DNA of 64,000 nucleotides from CAZRWD01 sp964603785 (lineage in GTDB: Bacteria > Fermentibacterota > Fermentibacteria > Fermentibacterales > Fermentibacteraceae), in assembly GCA_964603785.1 (NCBI GenBank), contig CAZRWD010000001.1:310001-374000 (forward strand), read 5' to 3'. The notes under the pieces are model-generated. The model had not been told where the DNA came from. It saw only the letters and a list, made by a program, of their open reading frames with translations, and searched no databases. Of this stretch, positions 16,019 to 24,549 are shown piece after piece. A program made the position numbers and the translations under genes. Position 1 is the stretch's first letter. The number at the start of each line of letters is the position of its first letter.

Positions 16019-17856
16019 CCGCCGGCCGCACGGCATCCACTGCCGGCAGGATCCTCGTGACGCTCCTGGGCTCGAGCTGGAGGATCGACTACCGGAGGTC
16101 ACGTGCGGGGAGATCCGGGCGCTCCAGGGGGCTTCCCGTCCTCTTCGCGTTCTGGCACGGGAGGCAGCTGCCGCTCATCTACACCCACAGGGGCGAGGGC
16201 ATAACGGTTCTGGTAAGCATGCACCGTGACGGCGGATACGTGGCCGGGATCCTCGAATCCATGGGCTTCGCGACCGTCAGGGGATCCACCACCAGGGGCG
16301 GAGCCGGGGCCCTGAGGAGGATGGCCGCCGTCCTGCGGCGCGGGGCGGACTGCGCTATCACCCCGGACGGGCCGAGGGGGCCGGCCGGGAGGACCGGGCC
16401 CGGCATCCACCACATCTCCAGGCTGGGCCGGAGGGCTGTCGTCCCCATCGCCACCTCCGGGAGCCCCTCCATCGTCCTCCGCTCCTGGGACCGCTTCAGG
16501 ATCCCACTGCCCTTCTGCCGGATGGTCGTGGTGGAGGGCAGGCCGGTCGTACCTCCCCGCGGATCGGATCCGGAATCGGCCGTGGCCTTCCTGCAGGCGG
16601 AGATGGACAGGGTGACGAGATTCGCCGATTTCCTCTCCTCGCCGTCCGGGAGGGCTCTCGAGGCCCTCGCCGGGATGGCGGGGCGGATGGCGGGAGCCCT
16701 CGCCGCCCCCATCCTTGCGCTCAGACCGGCGCGCGAGTCGAGGGAGAGGCGGGGACACCACTCGCCGGACGGCAGGAGACCCGTGTGGCTCCACGGATCA
16801 TCCCTCGGGGAGGTGTCGGGGCTGCTCCCTCTCGCCTCGTGGCTCGGTGAACGCGGACTGCCGTCGTACCTGACATGCTCCACCCCGGCCGGAAGGGGGG
16901 CGATCGAGCGCAGCGGACTCCCCGGGGGCTTCGCGCCCCTGGACGATCCCTCGGCGGTCGGCAGGTTCCTGGACCGGATCGAGCCCTCGGCCCTCGTCCT
17001 GTCGGAGACGGAGATCTGGCCCAACACGATAATCGGAGCCCTGGAGAGGTCCATCCCCTGCATGAGCGTGAACGCACGACTCTCCGGCGGGAGCCTGGCG
17101 CGCTACAGGGCGATCGCGGGACCCGCCGCGGGGCGTCTGGTCTCGTGCTTCTGCGCCGTCCTGTGCCGCTCCGACGCCGACAGGGAGCGCTTCGAGAGCC
17201 TGGGTGCCGACCCCGGGATACTGGAGACGGCGGGGGACAGCAAGTCCCTCAACGATCCGGGCGATCCGCCCGTGGAGTGGCGGAGCCTGCTTCCCCCCGA
17301 AACCCGGGTGGTCGTCGCCGGCTCCACGCGCCCCGGCGAGGAGGTGCCGGTCGTCCGTGCCGCGAGGGAGGCGGGCCTCTTCCCGGTGCTGGCCCCGAGG
17401 CATCTAGGCAGGATGGCCGAGATCGAGGCCCTCCTCGCAGCGGAGGGGCTCAGGACGGCCAGGTGGTCCTCGGGGCTCCCGGCCGGTTCCGCGGACGTGC
17501 TGATAGTTGATGTCCACGGAGTCCTCTCCAGGCTGTACGGCCTCGGCGAAATCGCTTTCGTGGGGGGGACCCTCGCCCCCTTCGGCGGCCACAACATCCT
17601 GGAGCCGCTCCTGAGGGGCGTGCCGGTGGCTGTCGGGCCGTCGTTCGAGAGCTTTGCAGACGAGGTCGGGGCGGGCGTACGGCTCGGGGTCGTGGGCGTG
17701 GCCCGCGAGGAGGGGCTGGCCGAGTGCTTCAGGAGGCTGTCGGGGTCACGGGCTCCCGAAGGCAGCGCCAGGGAGCTCGGGAGATCCAGGGGCCTCCGGC
17801 TGCTGGAGAGGTTCGGGGCCGCTCTGGAGAGGGCAGGGATATGCGCGGCGGGATGA
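16015..17856 (+). CDS. Fusion of DUF374 LPLAT-like acyltransferase and Kdo transferase (KdtA/WaaA)
   Basis: One uninterrupted 613-residue protein with two domains. Residues 1 to about 235 match DUF374 (lysophospholipid acyltransferase superfamily): PVLFAFWHGRQLPLIY, SMHRDGGYVAGILESMGF, VRGSTTRGGAGALRRM and AITPDGPRGPAG. From about residue 257 the protein reads as Kdo transferase: VWLHGSSLGEVSGLLPLA, LVLSETEIWPNTI, VVAGSTRPGEE and GGHNILEPLLRGVPVAVGP. The usual N-terminal membrane helix of KdtA is replaced by the acyltransferase domain. In several proteobacteria the two are neighbouring genes, so a fusion is a natural step. Likely role: adding Kdo to lipid IVA, with an acyl or lipid-binding function at the front. 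Linked by ATGA to lpxB and overlapping lpxK. Confidence 0.88.
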   Translation: MTAGRTASTAGRILVTLLGSSWRIDYRRSRAGRSGRSRGLPVLFAFWHGRQLPLIYTHRGEGITVLVSMHRDGGYVAGILESMGFATVRGSTTRGGAGALRRMAAVLRRGADCAITPDGPRGPAGRTGPGIHHISRLGRRAVVPIATSGSPSIVLRSWDRFRIPLPFCRMVVVEGRPVVPPRGSDPESAVAFLQAEMDRVTRFADFLSSPSGRALEALAGMAGRMAGALAAPILALRPARESRERRGHHSPDGRRPVWLHGSSLGEVSGLLPLASWLGERGLPSYLTCSTPAGRGAIERSGLPGGFAPLDDPSAVGRFLDRIEPSALVLSETEIWPNTIIGALERSIPCMSVNARLSGGSLARYRAIAGPAAGRLVSCFCAVLCRSDADRERFESLGADPGILETAGDSKSLNDPGDPPVEWRSLLPPETRVVVAGSTRPGEEVPVVRAAREAGLFPVLAPRHLGRMAEIEALLAAEGLRTARWSSGLPAGSADVLIVDVHGVLSRLYGLGEIAFVGGTLAPFGGHNILEPLLRGVPVAVGPSFESFADEVGAGVRLGVVGVAREEGLAECFRRLSGSRAPEGSARELGRSRGLRLLERFGAALERAGICAAG

Positions 17857-18935
17857 GGGGGGAGGAGGCCTACCGCAGGATGGCCATGCGGGAGGGCCGC
17901 TGGCGCCTGGCCGGCATCGCCCTGTCCCCCCTGGGCGCGATGTACGGCCTCGCGATGCATCTCCGCAGGAGGATGTACGATGCCGGCCTCCTGAGGAAGG
18001 TCGACGCAGGCGCACCGGTCGTCTCGATCGGCAACCTCGAGGTCGGCGGCACCGGGAAGACTCCCGTGACCGTCTGGCTGGCGAGGAGACTGGTGTCGGA
18101 GGGCCTGCGCGTGGCCGTCGTCGCACGGGATCTGAACCGTTCGTCCGGAGAGCCGGCGGATGTCTCCCCGCCGGCCGTCCGGCAGGGCCCGGGAGCACCG
18201 TCGGACGAGGTGCTCATGCTCGCCCGCCACCTCCCCGGATGCCCGGTCTTCGCCGGCCCCGTGAAGGCGGAGGCCGCCAGGAAGGCTGTACGCGAAGCCT
18301 CCCCCGACATCGTCCTCGTGGACGACGGCTTCCAGCACCTCCGGCTCCGCAGGGACATGGACATCGTGGTGCTGGACTTCGACCACCCCCTGGGGATGGG
18401 CGGGGTCATCCCCGCAGGCACCCTTCGCGAGTTCCCGTCCGCGCTTTCAGGGGCGGACTGCTTCTGGGTCAACAGGATGGGCCCCGAGCGATCGTCCGGA
18501 TGGCTGTCTCGCACCCTGGGTGCCTTCTCGAGGCACGCGATGCTGGTCACCAGCCGGCCGGTCCCCATGGCCCTGGAGCTGCCGGGAGGCGGGAGCGTCG
18601 ATCCGGGGGGGTCCCGGGTCGTGGCCTTCTGCGGCATCGGCTCGCCCGGATCGTTCAGGCGCACGCTCGAGGAGGCCGGGTGCCTCATAGCAGACTTCAG
18701 GGCCTTTCCCGACCATCACACATACACCCCCGGCGAGCTGGTCGCCCTGGAGGAGCTCAGGAAGTCGCTGAGGGCCGACCTCGTGGTCACCACGGAGAAG
18801 GATGCGGTGAAGCTCGGCACCCCCGGCCTCAAGCTCAACATCTGCTCGATGAGGATGGAGATGGAGGTCGAGGGGGAGCACGGTCGCCTGGTGGAGCGGA
18901 TCAAGGCTCTCGTGAGGAGGAGGCCGGGAGGGTGA
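17841..18935 (+). CDS. lpxK: Tetraacyldisaccharide 4'-kinase
   Basis: A 364-residue lipid A kinase. It shows an N-terminal membrane-associated segment, the P-loop SIGNLEVGGTGKTPVTVWL, IVLVDDGFQHLRLRRDMDIV, and the C-terminal FPDHHTYTPGEL and LVVTTEKDAVKL. It phosphorylates the 4' position of the disaccharide to give lipid IVA, the acceptor for the Kdo transferase encoded just before it. The ATG at 17841 has GCAGGGA upstream; a second ATG at 17853 is possible. It overlaps the fusion gene by 16 bp and nadB by GTGA. Confidence 0.92.
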   Translation: MRGGMRGEEAYRRMAMREGRWRLAGIALSPLGAMYGLAMHLRRRMYDAGLLRKVDAGAPVVSIGNLEVGGTGKTPVTVWLARRLVSEGLRVAVVARDLNRSSGEPADVSPPAVRQGPGAPSDEVLMLARHLPGCPVFAGPVKAEAARKAVREASPDIVLVDDGFQHLRLRRDMDIVVLDFDHPLGMGGVIPAGTLREFPSALSGADCFWVNRMGPERSSGWLSRTLGAFSRHAMLVTSRPVPMALELPGGGSVDPGGSRVVAFCGIGSPGSFRRTLEEAGCLIADFRAFPDHHTYTPGELVALEELRKSLRADLVVTTEKDAVKLGTPGLKLNICSMRMEMEVEGEHGRLVERIKALVRRRPGG

Positions 18936-20512
18936 GCCGGAGGTTCGACGTGATGATAATCGGCGGCGGGATCGCGGGCATGGCGTGCGCACTCTCGCTG
19001 CCGCCGTCGATGAGGGTCCTCCTGCTGAGCAAGGTGGAGCTTCCCGCGGGCAGCACCTCGCTCGCCCAGGGCGGCATAGCCGCACCGGTCCGGCCCGATG
19101 ACGCCGTGGAGATCCACCTGGCGGACACGATCGCGGCGGGGGGCGGGCTGGTGGACGAGAGGATCGCGGAGAGGATCATCGCCAGGGGTGCCGGGCTGAT
19201 CGAGCAGCTTCAGAGGTGGGGGGCCGCGCTGGAGGGCAGCAGCGACGGTCACGGGGGCATGGAGGGCGGCCACAGCAGGAGGCGCGTGCTCCACCACATG
19301 GACAGGACCGGGCGCTGGATAAGCGAGAGGCTGACCCTGCGCTGCCGCGCCGCAGGCAACGTCGAGATACTCGAGAACGCTTTCGCGATCAACCTCATCA
19401 CGGCCTCAAGGGAGGCGCCGGACATGAACGGCGGCCCCTCGGGCAGATGCCTCGGCGCCTACGTCCTGACCGGCGACGAGGTGCACACCGTGCTGGCGGC
19501 GGAGACGGTCATAGCGACGGGCGGTGCCGGGAAGGTCTATCGCTACACGTCCAACGACGACTGGGCCACCGGGGACGGCATAGCGATGGCCTGGCGGGCC
19601 GGCCTGCCGGTGCGCAACATGGAGTTCTTCCAGTTCCACCCCACGTGCCTGTTCCACCGGGACAAGCGCAACTTCCTGGTCACCGAGGCACTGCGCGGGG
19701 AGGGGGCGATGCTCCTGAACCTCCTGGGCGAGAGGTTCATGGAGCGCTACGATCCCTCCCGCATGGAGCTCGCCCCGCGCGACGTGGTGGCGAGGGCCAT
19801 CGACTCCGAGATGAAGCGCCTCGGGCAGGACCACGTGCTCCTGGATGCCAGGCCCCTGGGCCGGTCCAGGCTGCAGGAGAGGTTCCCGGAGGTCACGGAA
19901 GGGGTGTCCTCGGTGGGGATACTGCCCTGGCGGGAACCCATCCCGGTCGTACCCGCAGCCCACTACTGCGTGGGCGGCGTCGACGCCGCCGTGGACGGCT
20001 CGACCGCGACGAGGGGCCTCAGGGTGGTCGGGGAGGCCGCCTGCACAGGCTTCCACGGCGCGAACAGGCTTGGCAGCAACAGCCTCCTCGAAGCCGGCGT
20101 GATGGGCCTCGAGGCGGCCGAGTCGATCGCCGGTTCGCTCCAGGCCCTCCCGGCCGGCCTCGCCGTCAGGGACTGGTACTTCGGCCGCGCAAGACCTCTC
20201 GAGGAGAGCATACTGATCGACCATGCCTGGGCATCCATACGCAGCACCATGTGGGACTATGTCGGGATAATCAGGAACGACAGGAGGCTGCACAGGGCCC
20301 TCAGGATTATCGACGTGGTCTCCCGCGAGGTCGAGGAGGACTACTGGACCCTCCTGCCGAGACGGGAGCTCCTGGAGCTGAGGAACCTCTGCATAGTCTC
20401 GGAGACGATCATACGCTCCGCCCTCCTGCGAAGGGAGAGCAGGGGACTGCATTACAACCTCGACTGCCCGGAGGCCGTGCCCCCCCCGAGGGACACCCTC
20501 ATAAGGCGGTAG
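18932..20512 (+). CDS. nadB: L-aspartate oxidase
   Basis: A 526-residue flavoprotein of the succinate dehydrogenase family. It has FAD-binding VMIIGGGIAGMACAL, STSLAQGGIAAPV, the active-site stretch EFFQFHPTCLF and VTEALRGEGAML, AAHYCVGGVDAA and GANRLGSNSLLEAGVMG. It oxidises aspartate to iminoaspartate for NAD synthesis. The GTG start at 18932 overlaps the lpxK stop (GTGA). nadA and nadC are not nearby, so its place in a lipid A operon looks like co-transcription, not pathway grouping. Confidence 0.93.
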   Translation: MSRRFDVMIIGGGIAGMACALSLPPSMRVLLLSKVELPAGSTSLAQGGIAAPVRPDDAVEIHLADTIAAGGGLVDERIAERIIARGAGLIEQLQRWGAALEGSSDGHGGMEGGHSRRRVLHHMDRTGRWISERLTLRCRAAGNVEILENAFAINLITASREAPDMNGGPSGRCLGAYVLTGDEVHTVLAAETVIATGGAGKVYRYTSNDDWATGDGIAMAWRAGLPVRNMEFFQFHPTCLFHRDKRNFLVTEALRGEGAMLLNLLGERFMERYDPSRMELAPRDVVARAIDSEMKRLGQDHVLLDARPLGRSRLQERFPEVTEGVSSVGILPWREPIPVVPAAHYCVGGVDAAVDGSTATRGLRVVGEAACTGFHGANRLGSNSLLEAGVMGLEAAESIAGSLQALPAGLAVRDWYFGRARPLEESILIDHAWASIRSTMWDYVGIIRNDRRLHRALRIIDVVSREVEEDYWTLLPRRELLELRNLCIVSETIIRSALLRRESRGLHYNLDCPEAVPPPRDTLIRR

Positions 20513-21040
20513 ATGAAGGCGCCAGGCTCCGGGCGGACCCGTCTCGCATGCGCCTGCGCCGCCATCCTACTGGCGTCATGCGCCTCCGCACCCGTCTACC
20601 GGGGTCCCGGAACGGCCTGCAGGGGAGCTTCGTGGTCGGCCAGGGTCTCATCCTCCGCCGGCGGGCCGGTGGGCGACAGGGAGACCGCGCTCATGGACGC
20701 GATAGACGGCTACATGGGCACCCCCTATGTCTACGGGGGGACATCCCCGCAGGGGATCGACTGCTCGGGGCTCACACAGGCCGTCTTCAGGGAGATCGGG
20801 GTGGAGATACCGAGGACCGCGAGCCAGCAGGCAGCGGCGGCCGAGCCCGTCCAGGCGCCCGACCTGAGGTTCGGCGACCTCGTCTTCTTCAACACCTCGG
20901 GCAGCGGGATCTCACATGTGGGCATCTACATCGGGAACGGCTTCTTCGTCCACGCATCCTCGAGCAGGGGCGTGGTCAGGGAGACCCTCGCGAATCCCTA
21001 CTATCTCGGACGCCTGGTCTCGGCCGGCCGGTTCCTCTGA
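20513..21040 (+). CDS. NlpC/P60 cell-wall endopeptidase lipoprotein
   Basis: A 175-residue lipoprotein: signal peptide with lipobox LLASC (C23) followed by an NlpC/P60 domain. The catalytic triad is visible as C84 in GIDCSGLTQ, H135 in ISHVGIYIG and H147 in FFVHASS. It would cut peptide stems of peptidoglycan, like Spr/MepS. The ATG follows the nadB stop without spacing (TAGATG), so it ends the envelope operon that began with ddl. It converges on the next minus-strand gene with only 21 bp between stops. Confidence 0.9.
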   Translation: MKAPGSGRTRLACACAAILLASCASAPVYRGPGTACRGASWSARVSSSAGGPVGDRETALMDAIDGYMGTPYVYGGTSPQGIDCSGLTQAVFREIGVEIPRTASQQAAAAEPVQAPDLRFGDLVFFNTSGSGISHVGIYIGNGFFVHASSSRGVVRETLANPYYLGRLVSAGRFL

Positions 21041-21061
21041 GGCGCCGGCGGGTGCCGCCGC

Positions 21062-21826
21062 CTACCGCTCCTCCAGCATCATGCAGTAGTGCAGGCCCAT
21101 GAGGCGCAACTCGCTGGGTGCGTCGGGATCCTGGAGCAGCTCGAGCCACAGCCTCGACGCCCTGTAGCGGTTGCCTGCGGCCATCTGGGCGATCGCGGCC
21201 GCGGCCAGGGCCTCCGGAGGGGGGTCGACACCGGCCACCGCCTCCTCGAGATGCCTGACCGCGCCCTCGAGGTCGCACCCCTCCCAGTCCATCACCCCCA
21301 GGAGGAGGGCGGCCCTGGGCCTGGTCGCGACAGGCTCCAGCAGGGCCCTTGCGGAGTCGACCAGGCCCTCCTCCAGGACCAGGAGCGCCAGATCGAACCT
21401 CGGGACGGACCATCCCGCGTCCCTCTCGATGGCCTGCAGCAGAAGCCCCGGAACCTCCCCGGCCCGGCCCTCCTCCCGCATCCGGGTGGCCTGCCTGACC
21501 AGGCGGGCGGCTGCGAGCCTGGACTCCAGGGCACCGGCGAGCGACGGGTCGAGCGGCAGGCGGACGATCGCGCCCGGCTCCGGGGGGACGCCCGGAGCGA
21601 AGCCGGCAGTCAGAGCGAGGGTCTCGTGCCCCTCTCCCCGGTCTGCATCGAGCACGGCCCAGGCAAGGAACCTCCATGTGTCCCCCTCCTGCCAGGCGTA
21701 TTCGAGACCCGGGCCGGTCGTTACGGCGACCTCCGGGGGGAGGACGACCGTCCCGCCGCAGGCCGCCTGGAGGAGGACCGCCGTCAGGATGGCGCCCAGG
21801 CCGGCCTCGGGGGACGATCCGGTCAC
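21062..21826 (-). CDS. TPR-like lipoprotein, hypothetical
   Basis: A 254-residue protein starting at a GTG that overlaps the dusB stop (GTGA). The signal peptide ends in a lipobox (LLQAAC). After about 90 residues of beta-like sequence the second half is alanine-rich and helical with repeat spacing typical of tetratricopeptide repeats (for example PRAALLLGVMDWEGCDLEGA and AAAAIAQMAAGNRYRASRLW). No specific family was recognised. It is the last gene of the lipM-lipA-dusB operon; an outer-membrane scaffold role is an inference. Confidence 0.6.
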   Translation of the reverse strand: MTGSSPEAGLGAILTAVLLQAACGGTVVLPPEVAVTTGPGLEYAWQEGDTWRFLAWAVLDADRGEGHETLALTAGFAPGVPPEPGAIVRLPLDPSLAGALESRLAAARLVRQATRMREEGRAGEVPGLLLQAIERDAGWSVPRFDLALLVLEEGLVDSARALLEPVATRPRAALLLGVMDWEGCDLEGAVRHLEEAVAGVDPPPEALAAAAIAQMAAGNRYRASRLWLELLQDPDAPSELRLMGLHYCMMLEER

Positions 21827-22779
21827 GACCGCGGCTCCGCCCTGTCCAGCACCGCCACCACATCCTCCATGCATTCTATCGAAACGGCCTCGGCCCTCAG
21901 GGCGGAGGCGCCCCTGAACCCCCTCAGGTACCTCACGAGGTGCCCGCGGAAGAAGTGATACGCAAACGGCTCGGGAACGTACAGCCTGGAGAGTTCGAGG
22001 TGCCTGATGATGGTCTCCCTGAGCTCGCCCGGCAGGGGATGGCCGGGCCCCCTCCCCGACAGCTCCCTGAAGAACCAGGGCCTGCCTATCGCCCCCCGCC
22101 CGACGAGCACTCCCGTGGCGCCGCTCTCGTCGCGCAGGCGAAGGGCGGCGGAGGGCGATGTCGAGTCCCCGTTCGCGACGACCGGTATGGGAGATGCCGA
22201 CACGAGCCGGCGGAGATCCTCCACCCTGGCGGGACCCTCGAACATGTCGGTCCTGTACCGGGCGTGGACCGTCATGGCCGAGGCACCCCTCCCGCGGGCG
22301 AGCTCTCCGATGTCCTCCGGGACCGGTGAGCCGGGATCCCACCCAAGCCTGATCTTCAGCGTGACAGGCAGCCCCCCCGCGCCGGCGGCGCAGGCCGAGA
22401 CTATGTCGAGCAGGCGGGGGACATCCCTGAGGAGCGCCGCTCCGCAGTTCCCCGCGAGCACCTTCCTGACCGGGCAGCCGGCATTTATGTCGATGAAGGC
22501 GAAGCCCATCCCGGCGACCGTCGCGGCCGTCCTCTCGAAGTCCGCCGGGTTCGATCCGTAGAGCTGCACCCCGACCGGCGCCTCCCCCGGGAGCAGATGC
22601 AGGAGCCTGCAGGTGCCGGCGTTGGATCGTGTCAGCCCCTGGACGCTGACCATCTCCGTGACCGTGCAGGTCGCTCCGAAGGAACGGCATGTCATCCGGA
22701 AGGCTGGGTCGGAGTAGCCCGCCATCGGCGCCAGCGGGAAGCCGTGCGTGTAGAAGGGTATGGCTCCGGGGGGGATCAC
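21823..22779 (-). CDS. dusB: tRNA-dihydrouridine synthase
   Basis: A 318-residue TIM-barrel flavoprotein. It has PLAPMAGYSDPAFRMTC, the FIDINAGCPVRKVLAGNCGA motif with the catalytic cysteine, TVHARYRTDMFEG, IPVVANGDSTS and VGRGAIGRPWFF. It reduces uridines in the D-loop of tRNA. The GTG start overlaps the lipA stop as GTGA. The paralogue type (DusB) is judged from overall motifs and could be checked by alignment. Confidence 0.9.
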   Translation of the reverse strand: MIPPGAIPFYTHGFPLAPMAGYSDPAFRMTCRSFGATCTVTEMVSVQGLTRSNAGTCRLLHLLPGEAPVGVQLYGSNPADFERTAATVAGMGFAFIDINAGCPVRKVLAGNCGAALLRDVPRLLDIVSACAAGAGGLPVTLKIRLGWDPGSPVPEDIGELARGRGASAMTVHARYRTDMFEGPARVEDLRRLVSASPIPVVANGDSTSPSAALRLRDESGATGVLVGRGAIGRPWFFRELSGRGPGHPLPGELRETIIRHLELSRLYVPEPFAYHFFRGHLVRYLRGFRGASALRAEAVSIECMEDVVAVLDRAEPRS

Positions 22780-23666
22780 CCGCCCGACCTCCCGCCCGCG
22801 GCCTGCAGGGCCTGCATCCTCACCAGGGCGGCCTCGAAGGAGCTGCGCACTAGAGGTCCCGAGGCTACAGCCGAGAAGCCGGCCTCCAGGGCCGCCGATC
22901 TGAGGTCCTCGAACTCCGCGGGTTCCACGAATCTCGCAACAGGGCAGGCCGACTTCGTCGGCTGGAGGTACTGGCCCATCGTAAGGATGGATACGCCTGC
23001 CGACCTCAGGTCCGTCATCGCCCGGTACAGGTCCTCGCGGGTCTCGCCCAGACCCAGCATGATGCCGCTCTTCAGGGGGGTGCCGGGCGAGAGCGAGCCG
23101 TACAGCCGCAGCACCTCGAGGGATCGGTCGTAGGAGGCACCCGGCCTGAGCGCGGGGAAGAGCCTCCGCACCGTCTCGATGTTGTGGTTGAAGACGTCGG
23201 GTCCGGAGCCGGCGACGGTTCCTAGAGCGTCCGGATCGCCCTGGAAGTCGGGGGTGAGAACCTCCACGAGGCAGCCGGGGGTGATCCTCCTCACCTCCTC
23301 GGTGGTCCTGGCGAAGAAGCCGGCGCCCCCGTCGGGAAGGTCGTCCCTCGTGACCGACGTGAGCACGGCATAGCGTATGCCGAGCTCCGCGACGGCCCGG
23401 GCTATCCTTCCGGGTTCGTCATCCTCCGGAGGGGGGAGCGGGGCGGGCGCCCTGGATATGGCGCAGTAGGCGCAGTCGCGCGTGCAGGTCCTCCCGAGGA
23501 GGAGGAAGGTCGCGGTTCCGCTCTCGAAGCACCGGCCCCTGTTGGGACAGGCGGCCTCCCTGCAGACCGTGTTCAGGCGCAGCCCGGCGAGAATCCTGCG
23601 GACGTTCGCGGCTTCCGCCGATCCCAGGGTGGCGGTCTTCAGCCATCCGGGCTTGCCGTGCCTCAC
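22776..23666 (-). CDS. lipA: Lipoyl synthase
   Basis: A 296-residue radical SAM enzyme. It shows both LipA cluster sets: auxiliary C35-x4-C40-x5-C46 and radical-SAM C61-x3-C65-x2-C68 (RTCTRDCAYC). AVLTSVTRDDLPDGGA, VFNHNIETVRRLFP and TMGQYLQPTKSACPV follow. It inserts two sulfurs into octanoyl groups on lipoyl domains. The GTG at 23666 overlaps the stop of the octanoyltransferase gene, which makes its substrate; the pair gives de novo lipoylation. Confidence 0.93.
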   Translation of the reverse strand: MRHGKPGWLKTATLGSAEAANVRRILAGLRLNTVCREAACPNRGRCFESGTATFLLLGRTCTRDCAYCAISRAPAPLPPPEDDEPGRIARAVAELGIRYAVLTSVTRDDLPDGGAGFFARTTEEVRRITPGCLVEVLTPDFQGDPDALGTVAGSGPDVFNHNIETVRRLFPALRPGASYDRSLEVLRLYGSLSPGTPLKSGIMLGLGETREDLYRAMTDLRSAGVSILTMGQYLQPTKSACPVARFVEPAEFEDLRSAALEAGFSAVASGPLVRSSFEAALVRMQALQAAGGRSGG

Positions 23667-24469
23667 GTCCACTCCGAAGCCTCCATCCGCAGCCCCTCCT
23701 CGAGCCCGGACAGGCGCGCCGGATCCAGGTCGGCGACGGCGAGCGGGACGGGATCCGTCCCGAGATGGTCCCCGTACGCTTCGTGGAGGGCCTTTGCGAC
23801 GGCCCCGGGATCGATTCCGGGGATGAGCTCCGAGAGGCCGCAGGACGACGAGCGGAGAGCTTCCAGGATATCCCGCCTCTGCCCGTCGGAGGCCGTCCTC
23901 ATGTATCCGGCCAGCCTCGGCTGATCGTTGCTTATGATGATCGAGCCGTGCTCGAGGAAGGCTCCTCTGCGCCTTGCCTGGGCGCTGCCCACGACCTTGC
24001 GCCCGCCGACCGTGACCTCGAAGAGCCCGTGCGAGGTGAAGCAGGGATTCGCCGGCATCCTCTCGTGGAATGCGCTCCTCCCGGCGGGGGAGAGGGCCGC
24101 GTCGAAGCCGGCCGACCTCAGGGCCGAGCAGAGGAGCGCGCCCGTCCTCGCGAGGCTGTCCCTTATCGAGCCCGCGACGAGCGGGTGCGACTCCGCCGCG
24201 GTTATGGAGTAGGTCAGCTCGTGCTCGTGCCAGACAGCCCTGCCGCCGGTGGGCCTGCGGACGAGGTCTACGCCCGCCGACCGCAGGGCGGCCGGGTCGA
24301 TCTCCCTCGACGGATCCTGGAGCCTGCCGAGGGAGACGCAGGCCGGGTCCCAGCCGTATGTCCGGAGGACCACGTCCAGCTCGCCGGCGGCGGCCATCTC
24401 CATGAGCAGGATGTCGACCGCCATGTTCCGGGGGCCTCCGCAGAGGCCGGACATCATCTCGAACGGCAC
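23663..24469 (-). CDS. lipM: Octanoyltransferase LipM-like (BPL/LplA/LipB fold)
   Basis: A 268-residue member of the biotin/lipoate protein ligase fold. It shows RRPTGGRAVWHEHELTYS, a cysteine at C143 in NPCFTS, K158 in GRKVVGSAQ and FLEHGSII. The position of C143 matches the catalytic cysteine of LipM octanoyltransferases, while lipoate ligases lack it. It would move octanoyl from ACP to a lipoyl domain protein. A GTG start at 24469 has GGAGGTG upstream. It heads the operon with lipA directly behind. A lipoate ligase (LplA) is the alternative reading. Confidence 0.8.
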   Translation of the reverse strand: MPFEMMSGLCGGPRNMAVDILLMEMAAAGELDVVLRTYGWDPACVSLGRLQDPSREIDPAALRSAGVDLVRRPTGGRAVWHEHELTYSITAAESHPLVAGSIRDSLARTGALLCSALRSAGFDAALSPAGRSAFHERMPANPCFTSHGLFEVTVGGRKVVGSAQARRRGAFLEHGSIIISNDQPRLAGYMRTASDGQRRDILEALRSSSCGLSELIPGIDPGAVAKALHEAYGDHLGTDPVPLAVADLDPARLSGLEEGLRMEASEWT

Positions 24470-24493
24470 CTGTCGCGCACCTCCGTGGAACCG

Positions 24494-24522
24494 TTGTCAG
24501 CCCCGAAGGTATCAGATAGATT
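24494..24522 (+). promoter_or_regulatory. Candidate promoter for the PorV-like gene
   Basis: -35 TTGTCA (24494-24499), 17-bp spacer, -10 TAGATT (24517-24522). A start near 24529 leaves about 20 bases of leader with GGGAGG before the TTG start at 24550. Confidence 0.55.
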
Positions 24523-24549
24523 GACTGGCGTCTACTCCGGGAGGTCCCT

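Noticed and set aside
23663..24469. Lipoate-protein ligase A
   Set aside because: The fold fits, but the cysteine at C143 and the adjacent lipA gene favour an octanoyltransferase. It is kept as an alternative in the annotation.
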